DNA from: Hyperoodon ampullatus
Taxonomy: Eukaryota; Chordata; Mammalia; Artiodactyla; Ziphiidae
DNA: 64,000 nt
Assembly (NCBI GenBank): GCA_949752795.1
Contig: OX457075.1
Location: 5,818,001-5,882,000 of the forward strand
Direction of reading: 5' to 3'
Shown here one piece after another: positions 1-13,299 of the stretch (the stretch's first letter is position 1; the number at the start of each line of letters is the position of its first letter). The translations under genes were made by a program, and so were the position numbers. The notes beneath the pieces are model-generated. The model had not been told where the DNA came from. It was given only the letters and a program-made list of their open reading frames with translations, and made no database searches.

Positions 1-640
1 TTTTGAGGATTAGAAACATGTGAATATGTTCATGGTAAGATTCCCCAGGATTAGAAAAGGAGAAAGAGTTGAGAGTTCTGTGATGAACCTGTGAGCTAAT
101 TGAGACAAAATGTTCCAGGGGCAGCAGCAGATAGGTGTGTAAACAAAAGCATGAACATTAAGAAAATCCAGCAAAGTAGCCCTAAGCAAGTGAAGCCACC
201 TTCCCTCTAAAGGCTTTGTTATCTTAGGAGCTGAGCTAGGGAAACGGTGCTGCTAGGTGGTCCATCAGGGAAGGAGAAATATCATTCATATCAGTACTAT
301 GTGTCAGCAATGATGGCACCTGATTCTAAAAAGGGAGTTAGAAGAACATCATCTTTGGAAATCTCTTCAAATGCTTGGTGGATACTTCCCCTTATACCTT
401 TGAAAAGTTCAGGCTTCATCCCACTGTTGCTGATGCTTTACTAATTCTCCAAAGGTGATGCCACTGTCACACTCAATGAATCAGGAAAATGTATGACTAG
501 AGAAACCAAATTCTCAGGTTTCTTAAGGATGTCTCAGAGGCCCTTTGTGATGAGACATTCACAGGGATGTGCTCACTCTCAAGCCCAGAGCATTGCTAAC
601 TTCTTTGTATTTTATTTTTCAAACAGAGACGGGCTGTGTG
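1..640. other. No recognised feature
   Basis: Unassigned, moderately AT-rich sequence. The longest open frames (65-75 codons) carry no recognisable domain and no exon-like context. Confidence 0.5.
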
Positions 641-641
641 G

Positions 642-1160
642 CAGACTAAAGATGGCATTAAATGCATTGACATTCTTCCCTTCAAGAGGTGGGTTCTCTT
701 TCACTTCCCCTTTATCCTGAGATGGCTTGGCTTGTGACTGCTTTGACCAGCAGAGTCAGTGGAAATGACGCTATACCAATTCTGGACCTAACTTTGAAGA
801 GGATTAGGTTTGCCCTCTGGGAACCCATGATCCATGAAGTAGGAACTCTGACTACCCTCCAGGAGAGACCCCCCCCCACCCCAGAGAAACCTTGAGAGTT
901 AATGGATAGAAAAACAGCATGATAAAGCAGAGCCTAGCCTTCTAGCCATTAGACAAAAATGGCAGGTGTTGAACAATGCCATTGTGGCCCCTTCATACAG
1001 GAACAGCCACCAGGTGAGTAACACTGAGTTACCCCATGTGGCATAGAGGTATGGCCCAGCTGATCCTTGCCTGAATTTCTGGTCCAAAAGTTGTAACATT
1101 AATATGGTGTTTCATGTCACTACGTTGGCTATAGTTTGTTACACAACAATAGTTAAGTGG
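642..1160 (+). mobile_element. MLT1-type MaLR LTR, degraded
   Basis: The left part, with an ATGCATTGACATTCTTCCC-like stretch followed by TTCAAGAGGTGG, resembles the 5' half of MLT1 LTRs as I recall them. The right end (CACTACGTTGGCTATAGTTTG, then an acacaacaatagttaa-like stretch near 1120-1155) resembles the conserved MLT1 3' end. A run of C at 870-880 lies inside. The LTR is old and carries many indels. No internal retroviral sequence follows, so it is probably solo. The family assignment is from memory of the consensus, not a search. Confidence 0.6.
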
Positions 1161-2759
1161 AATGTTGAGGATAAGTGATCCAGTCACCAAAGTGCACATG
1201 AAACTCACCTTTTACTTTCTCTCTGTCTTTATATTATCATGAAAGATTCCTTGTAAGAGTGAATATATCAGATTTTGAGGTTAAGTGTTTTAGACACTCC
1301 TCACTGGAAGTGTCAGTTTTCTAGCCTAATATGATCTGTCATGACCTGAGATTCTAGCCCTGCATGCAGCTGATTATCTGTGGTAGATCTCATATGTCTG
1401 CTGTAAATTCAAAACATATCATAGATTAATTAAATGAGATGTCAAATAAAATTGATAAATTGTATGAGGGGAGATCAACTTCTAGAATAGCAGAGTGAAA
1501 CTTGGTGACCTTAGTCTCCCTCTAAAACAACAAAAATACAGGAAAAACAACTAAAGCTAACAATTTAAAAACTCTTATCAATGAACCAAAACCACAGAAC
1601 AACCTGAAAATTACCTACACAAGAGAAACTACTGAACCTCAGTTAGATGGTGGGAGGTGAGTCTGCAAAGCTTTAACTTGGGGGCTATTCACATGCCTTC
1701 CTCACTCCTCAACTCAGTAGTGTGGTAGCCAAAAGCCAGCAGCACTGCAATGGACAGATCTGAGCTTTTTAGAGCTTCTTTAAAAGCACAGTCTCCAGAA
1801 TACAGTCAAAGTCTTATTCAAACTTGCAGCTCCCTAAGAAAGTTCTATTCTCAGAGCATGATGGCTATGTGATTTATCAAGAGCTCAGCTCACTGGAAGC
1901 GGAGAAGAGGAGGAAGTCTACCCCCAGGTTATTACCAATATAATAACAAAGTCTAGCAACATCTCAGCTGTTTCAGGCTGTGATTTCAGTTGAGGCCAAC
2001 AAGATGCTGACTAGGAATCTAAAAGAAAATCCAACAGAAGCAGACAACCATAAGGAACTTTGAAAACTCCCCACATATTTTGGGGGTCTAAAAGGCTGTG
2101 AGAAAGCCCAGGAAATAACTGGGAAAGGAGAAGTCACCTGTCACTCCCTCTGGATGACTTTGAGGTCTTGTATAAGCAGAAAGTGAAAGCTAAGTCTGTC
2201 TTGTAAATGGCCTGAAGTTTGACGGCTTGTTCCCTAGTACAGTTCTACATTGGCAAAGGGTACAGATATAAAGGCAAGACATTTAAGAAAATCTGACCAA
2301 TTATTGGCTGACTACCATATTATACTGACCCCAGGTGTGAGCCATAGGTAGCTAGATTTAAAAATACAAACAAGAACTTAAAAATAAACAGCAGAAGACT
2401 CAACCCAGAGGCCACACACTGCAGAAAAAAAACAGAATGTACAGGATTACTCCAAGGAAGTGATTAAATAAATAAGCACCAATAAAAACAAAAACAAGCA
2501 AACAAACAAACAAAAAGAACAACAACCACAAACCAGCAACAATAAACCTTGGGGACAGAAGAATCTGATACCAGAATTGAAACAATATATTACTTAAATG
2601 TCCAGTTTTCAGCAAAAAATTATGAGAAATGCAAGAAAACGGAAATATGCCACATACACAATAAAAAAAAGAGCCAACAGAAAATGTCCCTGAGTACCCA
2701 GGTTGTAGACTTAGTAGACAAAGACTTTCAATCAGCAATTAAAAATAAAATCTGTTTAA

Positions 2760-3650
2760 AGAACTAAGGGAAACTATGTCTAAAGAAAAGTATGACAATG
2801 ATGTCTGACCAAATACAGAACATCAATATAAGGACAAAGTTATTTTTAAAAAATAGAAACTCTGGAATTGAAAAGTATAATAAGTGAAATAAATATTCAC
2901 TAGAGGGTCTCAACAACAAATTTGAGCTCGTAGAAGAAAAAAATCAGTGAACTTGAAGATAAGTCAATAGATACCATCCAGACTTAGGAGCAGGAAAAAA
3001 AAAAAAAGAATGAAGAAAAATAAACAAAGCCTTAGAGACTTGTTGGAAACCATCAAATGTATAAACATATGCATAATGAGAGCCCCAGAAAAAGAACCTA
3101 GAAAGAGGCAGAAAAATATTAAAAGAAATAATGATCAAACCTTCTCAAATCTGATAAAAATATTAATCAACACATTCAAGAAGCTCAACAAACTCCAAGT
3201 AGAATAAACTCAGAGAGAACCACACATAGACATATCATAGACATTGATGAAATCAAAGAAAAAGAGAAAATCTTGAAAAGATCAAGAGAAAAATGACATC
3301 ACAGACAAGGGATCTTCACAAAGATTAGACTGATATCTCATTGTAAACCATGGAGACCAGAAGACCCTACTGGATGACATCTTCAAAGTATTGAAAGAAA
3401 AACACTGTAAACCAATATATATCTAGCTCCACTTTTCAAAACTGATGGAGAAGTTATGCCATTTTCAGAAAAGTAAAAACAGAGAATTTACAGCTACAAA
3501 AAATAGTAAAGGAAGTCCTTCAGGCTGAAACAAAGACACATTAGATGGTAACTCAAATGCACACAAAAATACAAAGAACACCAATAGAAGTGACTATAAA
3601 GTTATTATGAAAGAGAGTATAAACATATTTTTGTTTGTAACACTTTTTAT
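2760..3650 (+). pseudogene. L1 ORF1 remnant
   Basis: ORF1p is the RNA-binding chaperone of L1. The translated piece at 3010-3207 (ETIKCINICIMRAPEKE) matches the ORF1p stretch usually written TIKRTNIRIMGVPE, at the start of the RRM-like core. Nucleotides 3120-3420 follow the L1M ORF1 3' region, ending near an ACCATGGAGACCAGAAG stretch. The frame is broken repeatedly, including an A13 run at 2997-3008, so no protein can be made. Confidence 0.6.
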
Positions 3651-5209
3651 CCAATCTATTTTTTTAATTCAAACAGAAAGTAACAAAAATTATAATCATC
3701 CTCATCAGTTCACTCAGTCCCATGTAATTAATCTTTTTTTATCTTGATCTTTTGTTAACACTTTCATGAATTCATCAGTTTTCCATTAGAGTTCTGAAAA
3801 TGCTTATTCATTATCCAATCTACTTTAAAAGGCAACTGCATGAAGCGATAATTAGATAACTGTTTTTATAGCCCCATAATATGTAAAAAATGTAATTTGT
3901 ATGACAATAATTGTACAAAGGAGTGGAGAGGAGCTGAAACATTTTGGAGCAAAGCTTTGTATACTACTAAAATTAAGTAAATATTAATCCTAACTAGATT
4001 GTTTTAATTTAGGGTGATAAATATAATCACCAGAACAATCATTCACTAGGAAAATAACTTTAAAAATGCAGTAAAAGAGAAACAAGATAATTAAAAACAT
4101 ACACTAGAAAATATCCACTTAACAAAAAAAGAAAACAGGAATTGAGGAATAGAAAATAAAAAAGACATAAGACATATAGGAAACATACAGCAAATGGCAG
4201 ACATAAATCCTATTTTATCAGTAGTTACGTTAAATAAAATTATGTTAATCAATCAAAAGTCTGAGATCAGTAGAATGGGTAAAAATTGACCCAAGTAAAA
4301 GCTATCCACAAGGGATACACTTTAGATTAAAAGACATAAATAAATTGAAAGTAAAAGGATGAAAAAAGATAATCTATGCAAACAGTAACCAAAAAGAACT
4401 GGAGTAGTGATACTAATATAAGAAAATAGACTTTAAGATAAAAAAAAATTACTAGAGACAAAGAAGGATATTTTATATTACTAAGAAGATCAATACATGA
4501 AGAAGAAGCTATAATCATATTAAACATATATGGATTTAAGCACAGAGATCTAAAATACATGAAGAAAAACTGACAGAATTGAAGAAACAAACAAGGAATT
4601 TAGATATAATAGAGACTTCAACACCCACATGCAATAATGGAAAGAGCAACTAGTCAGAAGATAAACAAGAAAAAAGGACACTTGAATAACACTGTATACC
4701 AACTGGATGTAACAGACATCTCTAGAAGACTACCCAACAGTAGCAGAATACATATTCTTATCAAGGTAAAACCATATTTTAGGCCATAAAACAAGCCTGA
4801 ATACATTTAAAAGGACTGAAATTATACAAAATATGTTTTCCAACCACAAAAGAATTAAATTAGACATCAACAACAAAGGAAAATCTTGGAAATTAATGAC
4901 TGTGGAAATTTTGAAATTCTTAGAAATAACCAATGAGTCGAATAAGAACATAGGGAAAATTACAAAATACATTGAGAGGAATAAAAATGAAAATGCAACA
5001 TATCAAAACTTACAGGAAGCAGGAAATACAATGCATAGAGGGAAATTTATTGCTATAAATACATATGTAAATAAAAGAAGAAATCTTAAATTAATAACCT
5101 AATTTCCCAACTAAAGATCTACAAAATAAAGAAAAAACTAAGCTCAAAGCAAGCAGAAGGAAAGAAATAATGGAATGGAATTAAAAAAACAAAGAATAGA
5201 AAAACACAG

Positions 5210-5400
5210 GGCAGAAATAGAGACACAGATGTAGAGAACAAACGTATGGACACCAAGGGGGGAAAGTGGCGAGGTGTGGTGGTGGTGGTGTGATGAATTG
5301 GGAGATTGGGATTGACATATATGCACTAATATGTATAAAATAGATAATTAATAAGAACCTGCTGTATAAAAAATAAACGAAATAAAATTCCAAGAAAAAA
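5210..5400 (+). mobile_element. Younger L1 3'-end insertion inside L1M ORF2
   Basis: This is a 5'-truncated cetartiodactyl L1 3'UTR, recognised by the gtggtggtggtg run, GATTGGGATTGACATATATG and CTGCTGTATAAAAAATAAA. L1M ORF2 sequence resumes after it (ACCAAAAGTTGGTTTTATGA). Probable TSD: AGAAAAACACAG (5198-5209) and AGAAAAAACAGA (5401-5412). Confidence 0.7.
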
Positions 5401-7630
5401 AGAAAAAACAGACAAAAAGCTATGAGACCAAAAGTTGGTTTTATGAAAAGATCAACAAAATTAATATACCTTTAGCTAGACTTACCAAGAAAAACAGAGA
5501 GAAGACTCAAATAACTAAAGTTAGGGATGAAAGAGAGACATCACTACTGATTGTACAGTAAGAAAGGGATAATGATAGAATACTATGAATGCTCATATGC
5601 CAATATATTAGATAACTTCAATGAAATGGGAAAATGTCCAGAAAGACAAAAACAAACAAAAGTAACTCAAGAAGAATAGATAATCAGAAAAGACCTATAG
5701 CAGGCAACGAAATTGAATTCATAATTTTAAAACTTCCAACAAAGAAAAGCCAAGCCCAGAGGGCTTCACTGGTGAATTATATCAAATACTTAAAGACAAT
5801 TGCTACCAGTCCTTTACAAACACTTCCAAAAAAATTACAAGAGGAAGTAATACTTCCTAACTCTTTTTATGAGACCATTATTTTCCTGGTGCCAAAACCA
5901 GACAAACACAACAAAAACCAGAAAACCACAGACACACATCCTTTATGAACAAAGACATAAAACTCCCCAGAAAATAATAGCAAACCCAATGCAGCAACAT
6001 ATAAAAAGGATTATACATTATGACCAATTAAGATTTATCCCAGTAATGCAAGGTTGTTTAACCACCTCAGAACAATAAACTATTACCTTATATTAATAGA
6101 ATAAAGGATTAAAACCACATGATAACCTCAATAGATGCAAAAAAAAGTCATTTGACATAATTCAATGGCCTTTCATGATAAAAACACTCAACAAACTAGG
6201 AATAGAAGGAACTTCTTCAACTTCACACAGGCTATCTATGAAAAACCCACAGTTAACATGATATGTGGTGGAGAAAGTCTGAGTGCTTTCCCTATAAAGT
6301 CAGGGACAAAGTTATAATATCTGCTCTTGCCACTTCTTTCTGATATTGTACTAGTGGTTCTAGCCAGGAAAACTGGCAAGATAAAGAAATAATAGGTGTT
6401 CATATTGGAAAGGAAGAAATAAACTATATCTATTTGCAGTTGACAAGATATTGTATACAGAAAATCCTAAGGAATCAACTAAAATGCTATAAGAACTAAT
6501 AAATGACTTCATAAATGTGGCAGCATACAAAGTCAACATACAAATGTCAATTACATTTCAATATTTTAGTAATGAATAATCTGTAAATGAAATTAATGAA
6601 AGAATCCCATTTATAATAGTAAAAAAAATCTAGGAATAAATCTAACAAAAGAATTTCAAAATGTATACACTGAGAACTACAAATGAGTGTTGAAAGAAAT
6701 TAAAGAAAATCTAAATAAATGAAAGGACATCATGATCATGGACTGGAAAACTTAATGACATTAAGATGACAATATTCTCCAAATTGATCTACAAATTCAA
6801 TGTGGTCCCTATCAAAATCCCAGTTGTTATTTTTTTAATGGAAATTGACAAGCTAACTCTAAAATTCATATGTAAACATAATGTACCCAAAATAGCCAAA
6901 ACAATCTTGAAAAAGCAGATCAAAGTTGGAGGATTCACAGTTTCCATTTCCAAACCTACTACAAAGCTACAATTATCATGAGATAGTGTGGTACAGTCAT
7001 AAAAATCGACAAATTGACACTGATATAGATCAATGAAATAAAATTGAGAGTCTAGAAATAAACCCTATCATTTATAGGCAATTTGATTTTGACAAAGGTG
7101 CCAAGACAAGTCACGGCAGAAAAAATATTGTTTTCAACAAACGTACTGGGGCAATTGCATATCCATATGGAAAAGAATAAAGCATACCTTTACCTCACAC
7201 TACATACAAAACGTAACTTGAAATGAATCATAGACTTAAATATAAGAGCTGAAATGATAAAACACCTGGGAGAAAATTTAGGAATAAATTTTGTGACCTC
7301 AGGGTTAGGAAATTGTTTATTAGATATCACACCAAAAGCACAAGTGACCAAACTTTTACTTCATAGAATGGGGAAAAAAAATATTTGTAAGTCCTATAAG
7401 AGACAAGGCACTTGTATCCAGAACATATGAAGAACTCTTACAACTCAACAATAAAAAGACAAGCTAATGTTTAAATGGACAAAGGACTTGAATAAGTATT
7501 TTTCCAAGGAATCTTTATGTGTCCAATAAACATGTGACAAAATGTTCAACATCATTAGTCTTCAGGGAAGTGCAAATCAAAATAGAAAATAGAAGTTTCT
7601 CAAAATGTTAAACATAGAATTGCTATGTGT

Positions 7631-7972
7631 GGGACTTCCCTGGTGGAGCAGTGGTTAAGAATCCACCTGCCAATGCAGGGGACACAGTTCGATCCCTCGT
7701 CGGAAGATCCCACATGCCACGGAGCAACTGAGCCCCAGCGCCACAACTGCTGAGCCTGTGCTCTAGAGCCCGTGAGCCACAACTACTGAAGCCCACGAAC
7801 CTAGAACCCATGCTCTGCAACAAGAGAAGCCACTGCAATGAGAAGCCCGTGCACCGCAAAGAAGAGTAGCCCCAGCTCGCTGCAACTAGAGAAAGCCTGC
7901 GCACAGCAACAAAGATCCAATGCAGCCATAAATTAATTAATTCATAAAAAAATAAAAAGAAATTTTAAAAAA
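7631..7972 (+). mobile_element. Long-form tRNA-Glu-derived SINE (CHR type)
   Basis: The head GGGACTTCCCTGGTGGAGCA contains a pol III A box, and the degraded B box is GTTCGATCCC. The long form has repeated CCACAACTACTGA units and a GCAACAAAGATCCAATGCAG end before the A-rich tail. It sits within the L1M 3' end. The TSD is AGAATTGCTATGTG (7616-7629) against AGGATTACCATGTG (7973-7986), three differences in 14, so the copy is fairly old. Confidence 0.9.
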
Positions 7973-8518
7973 AGGATTACCATGTGACCCAGAAATTACT
8001 CTTATTTAGAGATCCAAGATAAGTGAAAACCTATGCCTATGCAAAGCTTGTACACAAATATTTCTAGCAGAATTATTTATAATGCCCCCAAAGCGGAAAC
8101 AACCCAAATGTTCATCAAGTGATGAGTGGATCAACAAAATGTATATCCAAAGAGAGGAATATTATTCAGAAATTTAATAACATTAATAAAGTATTGATAT
8201 CTGCTACAACGTGAATGAATTTTGAAAACATTAGACTAAATGATAAAAGCCAGTCACAAAAGGCCACACATCTAGAATAGGCAAATCCATAGTGACAGAG
8301 AGTAGATTAGTGGTTGCTTAGGGCTGGTGGGAAGTGGGTGGAGGGGAGATAAGGAGGAATTGTATGTATATGGGGTTTATTTTTGGCCTGTTCAAATGTT
8401 TTAAACCTAGCTTGTGGTGATGGTCGCACAACTCTGTGAATATACTGAATACACTAACATTTCCAATAGGTAAATTTTATTATATCTGAAATATATCTCA
8501 ATAGAGCTATAAAAAAAA

Positions 8519-9570
8519 GCTGCATGAAAAAGATTAACCAGACCTGACTCAGATCATTGGAATTCTGTAACTGATTAGTAAATTATAGCATATGTTTTCC
8601 TTGAAAAAATCATGTACAACCATGGAAATACATAAACATCCAATTGTATATTCAATTGTTTATCAAGTCTGGCATATTTTTCCTATACATGAAATTGACA
8701 GACAAATGGAGAGAATCAAAATGAAAAGATATGGTGACAGAAGTCTCAGAATTTGCAAAAGATGTCTTTTTAAAAAGATTTTGAAGCTTTTTGTCCCGCC
8801 CTCTTCCTTTTGCTGTGTACTAGGTGGGAAAGATGGATTTCCTAATATGTGTAGGAATTGTGACCAGAGCCCCAGATCGCTTTCCCAGATAAGGATTTTA
8901 TTGAACTGAAGACGTCTTCTTTCTGAGAGCATCCAAATGAATAAGGCACTAGATTTACAAAAATTAGAGAAATCTTAATGGGGCATCAGAAAAAAGCCAC
9001 ATAGCTGTGAAGTGGAATTGATTTTCCATAAACTGAGCATGTTCCTAAATGGTCATGGATGGATGCAACACTTCCATTTTATACTGATTTTTTTTTCAGA
9101 AACAAGCCCAGAATCTGATTTAATTTGAAAGATGACAAAATTATATTTCTCTGCTGATTCTCTAGATGTTAGAAGTAGATGAGGAGTTATTTCTTTCCCA
9201 CCACTCTTCCCTAAGTTAATTTGACAGAAACGGCTTTTACAAGACAACCTGAGACAGGAATTGCATCAGGAATAATAAAAGTGTCAGGCAAATGGCAAAG
9301 CATAATTGGGGTAGCTTATCGTTTTCTCCCTGAAATAGTAATACATTTGACCAACCAAGATGTCGTATCTGCTATGAAAACATCACTAGGACAATTCTCT
9401 GATAGTACTAGCTAGTTGATACTAATTAATAACAACAGAAAGAATATTCCAAGCAAAATTTCTTAGTAGTCTATAAGAGGACAAAATTGTATGAACAAGG
9501 CTAAAACTCCATGTTTTTAGTTCTCTGGATAAGAAAGTGAGATTTCAGTTAAGAGGATATCTTAAAATAA
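8519..9570. other. No recognised feature
   Basis: Unassigned AT-rich sequence after the L1M tail. Open frames of 89-105 codons on both strands around 8592-8932 overlap each other and show no domain. Confidence 0.5.
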
Positions 9571-9574
9571 TTAA

Positions 9575-9665
9575 GAGCATAAGTTTGGATTTTTTGTAGG
9601 TGGTTCTGATGTGTTTCTCGGTTTAGCTCTGTGTAATTGACTATGTGCCCTTAAGCAAATTACTT
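9575..9665 (+). mobile_element. Possible MIR fragment
   Basis: The GTGTAATTGACTATGTGCCC and TTAAGCAAATTACTTTTCC stretches resemble the MIR core 'gtgtgaccttgggcaagttactt'. Short and weak. Confidence 0.35.
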
Positions 9666-9686
9666 TTCCATCATTTTTGCACATAT

Positions 9687-9692
<6 letters not shown>

Positions 9693-9722
<30 letters not shown>
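9693..9722. repeat. (TA)n microsatellite
   Basis: An uninterrupted AT dinucleotide run of about 30 nt. It adjoins the TTTA-rich tail of the next SINE, so it may have grown from that tail. Confidence 0.9.
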
Positions 9723-9724
<2 letters not shown>

Positions 9725-9748
9725 TTATTTATTTATTTATTTATTTTT

Positions 9749-9942
9749 TGTGGTACGCGGGCCTCTCACTGCTGTGGCCTCTCCCGTTGCGCAGCACAGG
9801 CTCTGGACGCGCAGGCTCAGCGGCCATGGCTCACGGGCCCAGCCGCTCTGCGGTATGTGGGATTTTCCCGGACCGGGGCACGAACCTGTGTCCCCTGCAT
9901 CGGCAGGCGGACTCTCAACCACTGCGCCACCAGGGAAGCCCC
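9749..9942 (-). mobile_element. Short-form tRNA-Glu-derived SINE (CHR-2 like)
   Basis: Reverse-orientation copy. The T-rich tail lies at left, the body includes GGCCATGGCTCACGGGCCC, and the head at right ends CACCAGGGAAGCCCC. CpGs are well preserved (ggtacgcgggc, ctctggacgcgc), so it is a young copy. The TSD is obscured by the adjacent (TA)n and (TTTA)n. Confidence 0.9.
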
Positions 9943-10099
9943 AATATTTATATATTTTTTGTATTGTGTGCCAGGTCTTTTTCTAAATCCTATTTACAGA
10001 GATCAGTTAGACATTTCTTAAGAAGTTGAACACATGGTTGCAGGAGACGAAAGGTTTGAAGGGTTTAAAGAAGTTGGTATAATGGTACTAACACACTAA

Positions 10100-10480
10100 A
10101 ATTAGAGAACCCATAACTGAATGGCTTAAAAGAAAAATTACAACTTTTTATTTCTTTCATGTACAAGTCTCAGTGAGACCCGCCCAGGTCAGTGGGGAAC
10201 TGTGTTCCTTACAGTCTATCATGGACCCATGTTCCAAGTCATTGCTTTTCCACGTCACTATGACATTGCTGCTGTCTAAACAGTAGAAGCTGGGTCACTG
10301 TCACAAGGAAGATGATGTGGGTGGTCACTGACCAAAGATCCAGGCTGGAGAATGGTAGGCATCACTCCTATTCCAATGGCAAGATCATGTCACATTGTCA
10401 GGTCCAAAGGCAAGGGAGTCTGGAAAATTTAGTCTAGCTGAGCAGCCATAATGGCCAAGAAAACTGGGAAACTGGATGTT
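10100..10480. other. Probable ancient interspersed repeat, family not assigned
   Basis: The layout (AACTGAATGGCTTAAAAGAA at left, GGAAAATTTAGTCTAGCTGA GCAGCC at right) reminds me of a widely dispersed eutherian repeat. I cannot name it from memory with confidence. Confidence 0.3.
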
Positions 10481-10499
10481 AGTGACAACCAGCTATCTC

Positions 10500-12264
10500 T
10501 GAAAAAGAAAGAAAATTTAGAAAGCACAATAATTGCTGCATTTCTCATGTGTAAAATAAAATATGATTAAGTTAATTTGATTTAAGTCTTTGGAAAGGAT
10601 GTCCCTTTGGCACACGACAGTCTCTAATGTTCTCACTTTGCATAAGAACACGGACATTCAAAATTAAAAGATTGCAAGTTTGGAAGAACAATACAAACAC
10701 ATTGAAAGTGAGATGCTATACAAATTTTAAAGCAAACAATAATTAAACTGTGGACCAAGAGATGTCCTCTGTGGCTAATTACTCTTTCTAATTATGGTTA
10801 TCAGCAGTCTCCGTCAAATAACTAGAGTTAAGTTTGTAGCATTCAAGGCACATTAGGTTTGATAAAATATTCCTCCTTGGCAAATTTCATATGTTTAACA
10901 TTTGCTTGGCTAAGTTAAGTGTGGCTGTATCTTGAATAGCTCCAACCCTATAATGTAGCTAAGGTTTGAAGTCATCTTAATGACCTTTTCAATTATCTCT
11001 AGGTCCCCTTTCCTTTCAGAGATTCTAGATATATACAAGCAGAGTTTAGGGGTAGATTGACTTTTATTATTATTATTAATAAATAATATTATTATTGATC
11101 AGAAAAACCTCAGAACCACCCACGAAAGATTCCAAACATGGACACTTGGTCCTAAGCTCAGATACTGTTTTAATGTTTCTCTGCAGGATCCAAGGGCTGC
11201 ATTTCTTATAAATTCATAAGCCTGATTGAGAATCACTGTTATTGTGAACTCAGGAATAGAAAAGAGTAAGGAATTCTTTTTCCCCCAAGTCTGAGATGTT
11301 CTCAAGGTCTTCAAAGGCCTAAAGTGAATTGGACACAGGCCATTAGAAGTGAGGGTTGGAGAGAGAAATTGGAGGTTGACTGAGTCTCTGTTTGAGGATG
11401 TCCCCCTACCCGCCTGCAATTCAACACTGATAACCATCCCCACGGCTTCCAGGTTTCTGTTTTGTATCATGTGTGGGAAATGTCTTTTCCCAAGACTCCT
11501 TTTTACGTGTTCGGCTATTTCAGCCAGAATGAAACCATTTCTCTGAAAGAAATCCCCGAGTTACCTGGGGAAGATTCTCGAGCTTCAAGCAGGTTTGACA
11601 CCTCACTGTTGAGGTCAGCACTGCAGAACATTGGCAAGTTCAAACGGAGAAAGGAAGCCCACTCCCCATGCACCCTTTGAGCTCTTTCAGAAGGTAGCAC
11701 AGAAAAGAGTTCTTCCCATCTTCCAGAACACGTCAGTGTCACACCATAAACAAATAGCAGTATCAGGACAAGATTCAGGTTCATCAGCATCTACCCCAGA
11801 GCTCACTAAGCCATATTATTTCAATTTACCACATGCTTTAATTTCAAACATTTTATTAATAACTCATGATATAAGAACATTTAAATTCTTGACCCTGATT
11901 AATTATTAACTTGTCCTATTTTGTAGACCCATCTTTGAAGGGGTGATGGTACAGAGTGGAGAAGTCGTGTAGAGGCTAAAGACATTGCGTAGAATGGAGT
12001 CAGAAAGTCAGAATTTAGCTTCTCACTCTCTGAACTCCCCTCCCCCACTCTCCTTTACTCTCCATCCTTCTCCCTCTCCTTCCTTCCCTCTTCCCTAAGC
12101 TCTTTTGGAACAGCTGTATCCTAGGCATTTTTTCCACTAGACTGTGTTTGGACTTAATTCCAGTGGGACAATTTCCATCCAAACAGACCATTTAGCAAGC
12201 CTTGCATACGGTTCTCGCTGTGGTACTCAATTGCTTGAGCAGGGACAGTGTTTAATTTGCTTTC
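10500..12264. other. No gene; one (ATT)n tract
   Basis: Unassigned sequence. An ATT/AAT-rich tract lies at about 11061-11098 and a CT-rich tract at about 12040-12100. Overlapping open frames at 11099-11909 (up to 123 codons, both strands) show no domain and no consistent splice context. Confidence 0.5.
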
Positions 12265-12279
12265 AAAAGAACCTACTCT

Positions 12280-12672
12280 GGGCTTCCCTGGTGGCACAGT
12301 GGTTAAGAATCCGCCTGCCAATGCAGGGGACACAGGTTCGAGCCCTGGACCCAGAAGATCCCACATGCCGTGGAGCAACTAAGCCCATGTGCCATAACTA
12401 CTGAGCCTGCGCTCTAGAGCCCGCGAGCCACAACTACTGAGCCCACGTGCCACAACTACTGAAGCCTGCACGCCTAGAGCCCGTGCTCTGCACCAAGAGA
12501 AGCCACGACAATGAGAAGCCCATGCACCGCAACAAAGAGTAGCGCCAGCTTGCCGCAGCTAGAGAAAGCCTGCGTGCAGCAATAAAGATCCAACACAGCC
12601 AAAAATAAAAATAAATAAATTAATTAATTAATTAAAAAATAACTGAAGTGATCAACTTATTAAAAAAAAAAA
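12280..12672 (+). mobile_element. Long-form tRNA-Glu-derived SINE
   Basis: The head GGGCTTCCCTGGTGGCACAG and B box GGTTCGAGCCC are followed by the long-form body with repeated CACAACTACTGA units, an AATAAAGATCCAACACAGCC end, and a TTAATTAA-rich, A-rich tail. TSD: AAAAGAACCTACTCT (12265-12279) against AAAAGAAACTACCCT (12673-12687). Confidence 0.92.
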
Positions 12673-13299
12673 AAAAGAAACTACCCTACGGTGAAAGGTG
12701 ATTACCATATTTACTCATATAATTTCACTCTTTAGTTTCCTACTAAAAAGGAAGATTTTACTGACGAATATGCATGAAAATACTGTTGTTCACATAGAAA
12801 AAGGCTACTTATCTTTCAAGATATCTCTTTGTGATATCTTCCTGTAAAGACTCTCACTTTCTACTCTCAGAGAAAGTTAATTTTTTTCCCCTGCCCTGTA
12901 ATATTTTGGCATTCTTTTATTACATAACTATACTTATTTGTATGCCCATCACCTACTCTAGACTGAGTCATATCCAATTTTAAAATTCAGCTACAAGCCT
13001 GGTTTGAAATTTTTTGGACCAATTTAATGAATAAAAAATGAGTATACATTAAGGGTTTTTTGGTGGGGGGGAGGAGCAGTCAATGTGGTCTAAGTAGAGG
13101 CTAATTGTTCCCTTAAGTATGATTTAACTAAGTACAGTTACCAACTAGTCTTCTAAATTTCAGGGGTAAGGGATATACTAATAAATATATTCCCTATTCC
13201 ATCTCCTGGGGCTAGGAGAAGCAAATAAAAATACTGTGGATAAAGAAAGTAAAACTATTCAAAGCAGAATTACTTAAGAAAACAATAAATGGTAGCATT

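Larger units (their letters stand above)
4040..8060 (+). pseudogene. L1 ORF2 (endonuclease / reverse transcriptase) remnant
   Basis: Recognisable pieces in order are an endonuclease-to-RT linker at 4833-5102 (peptide with NENATYQNLQEAG and RGKFIAINTYV), the start of RT at 5634-5948 (IIFLVPKPDK, compare L1 LIPKPDK), QQHIKRIIHYDQLRFIPVMQG at about 5992-6054 in a shifted frame, the RT palm at 6433-6444, and KIAKTILKKQIKVGG at about 6880-6930. The YADD-type catalytic motif reads F-A-V-D, so one catalytic aspartate is lost. Many stops and at least one frameshift (near 5935) separate the pieces. Two younger insertions split the region further. Confidence 0.8.
1470..8518 (+). mobile_element. Nearly full-length, decayed L1M-type LINE-1
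   Basis: A 5'UTR-like start near 1470 is followed by an ORF1 remnant (about 2.8-3.6 kb), an inter-ORF and ORF2 remnant (about 4.0-8.05 kb) and a typical L1M 3'UTR. The 3'UTR includes the gtgaatatactgaatacact-like stretch and TATATCTCAATAGAGCT just before an A tail at about 8515. Order and spacing are those of an L1MA/L1MB element. Numerous stops, frameshifts and deletions make it dead. It is interrupted by a younger L1 3' end (5210-5400) and a tRNA-derived SINE (7631-7972), which date it as older than both. No convincing TSD was found. Confidence 0.85.
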
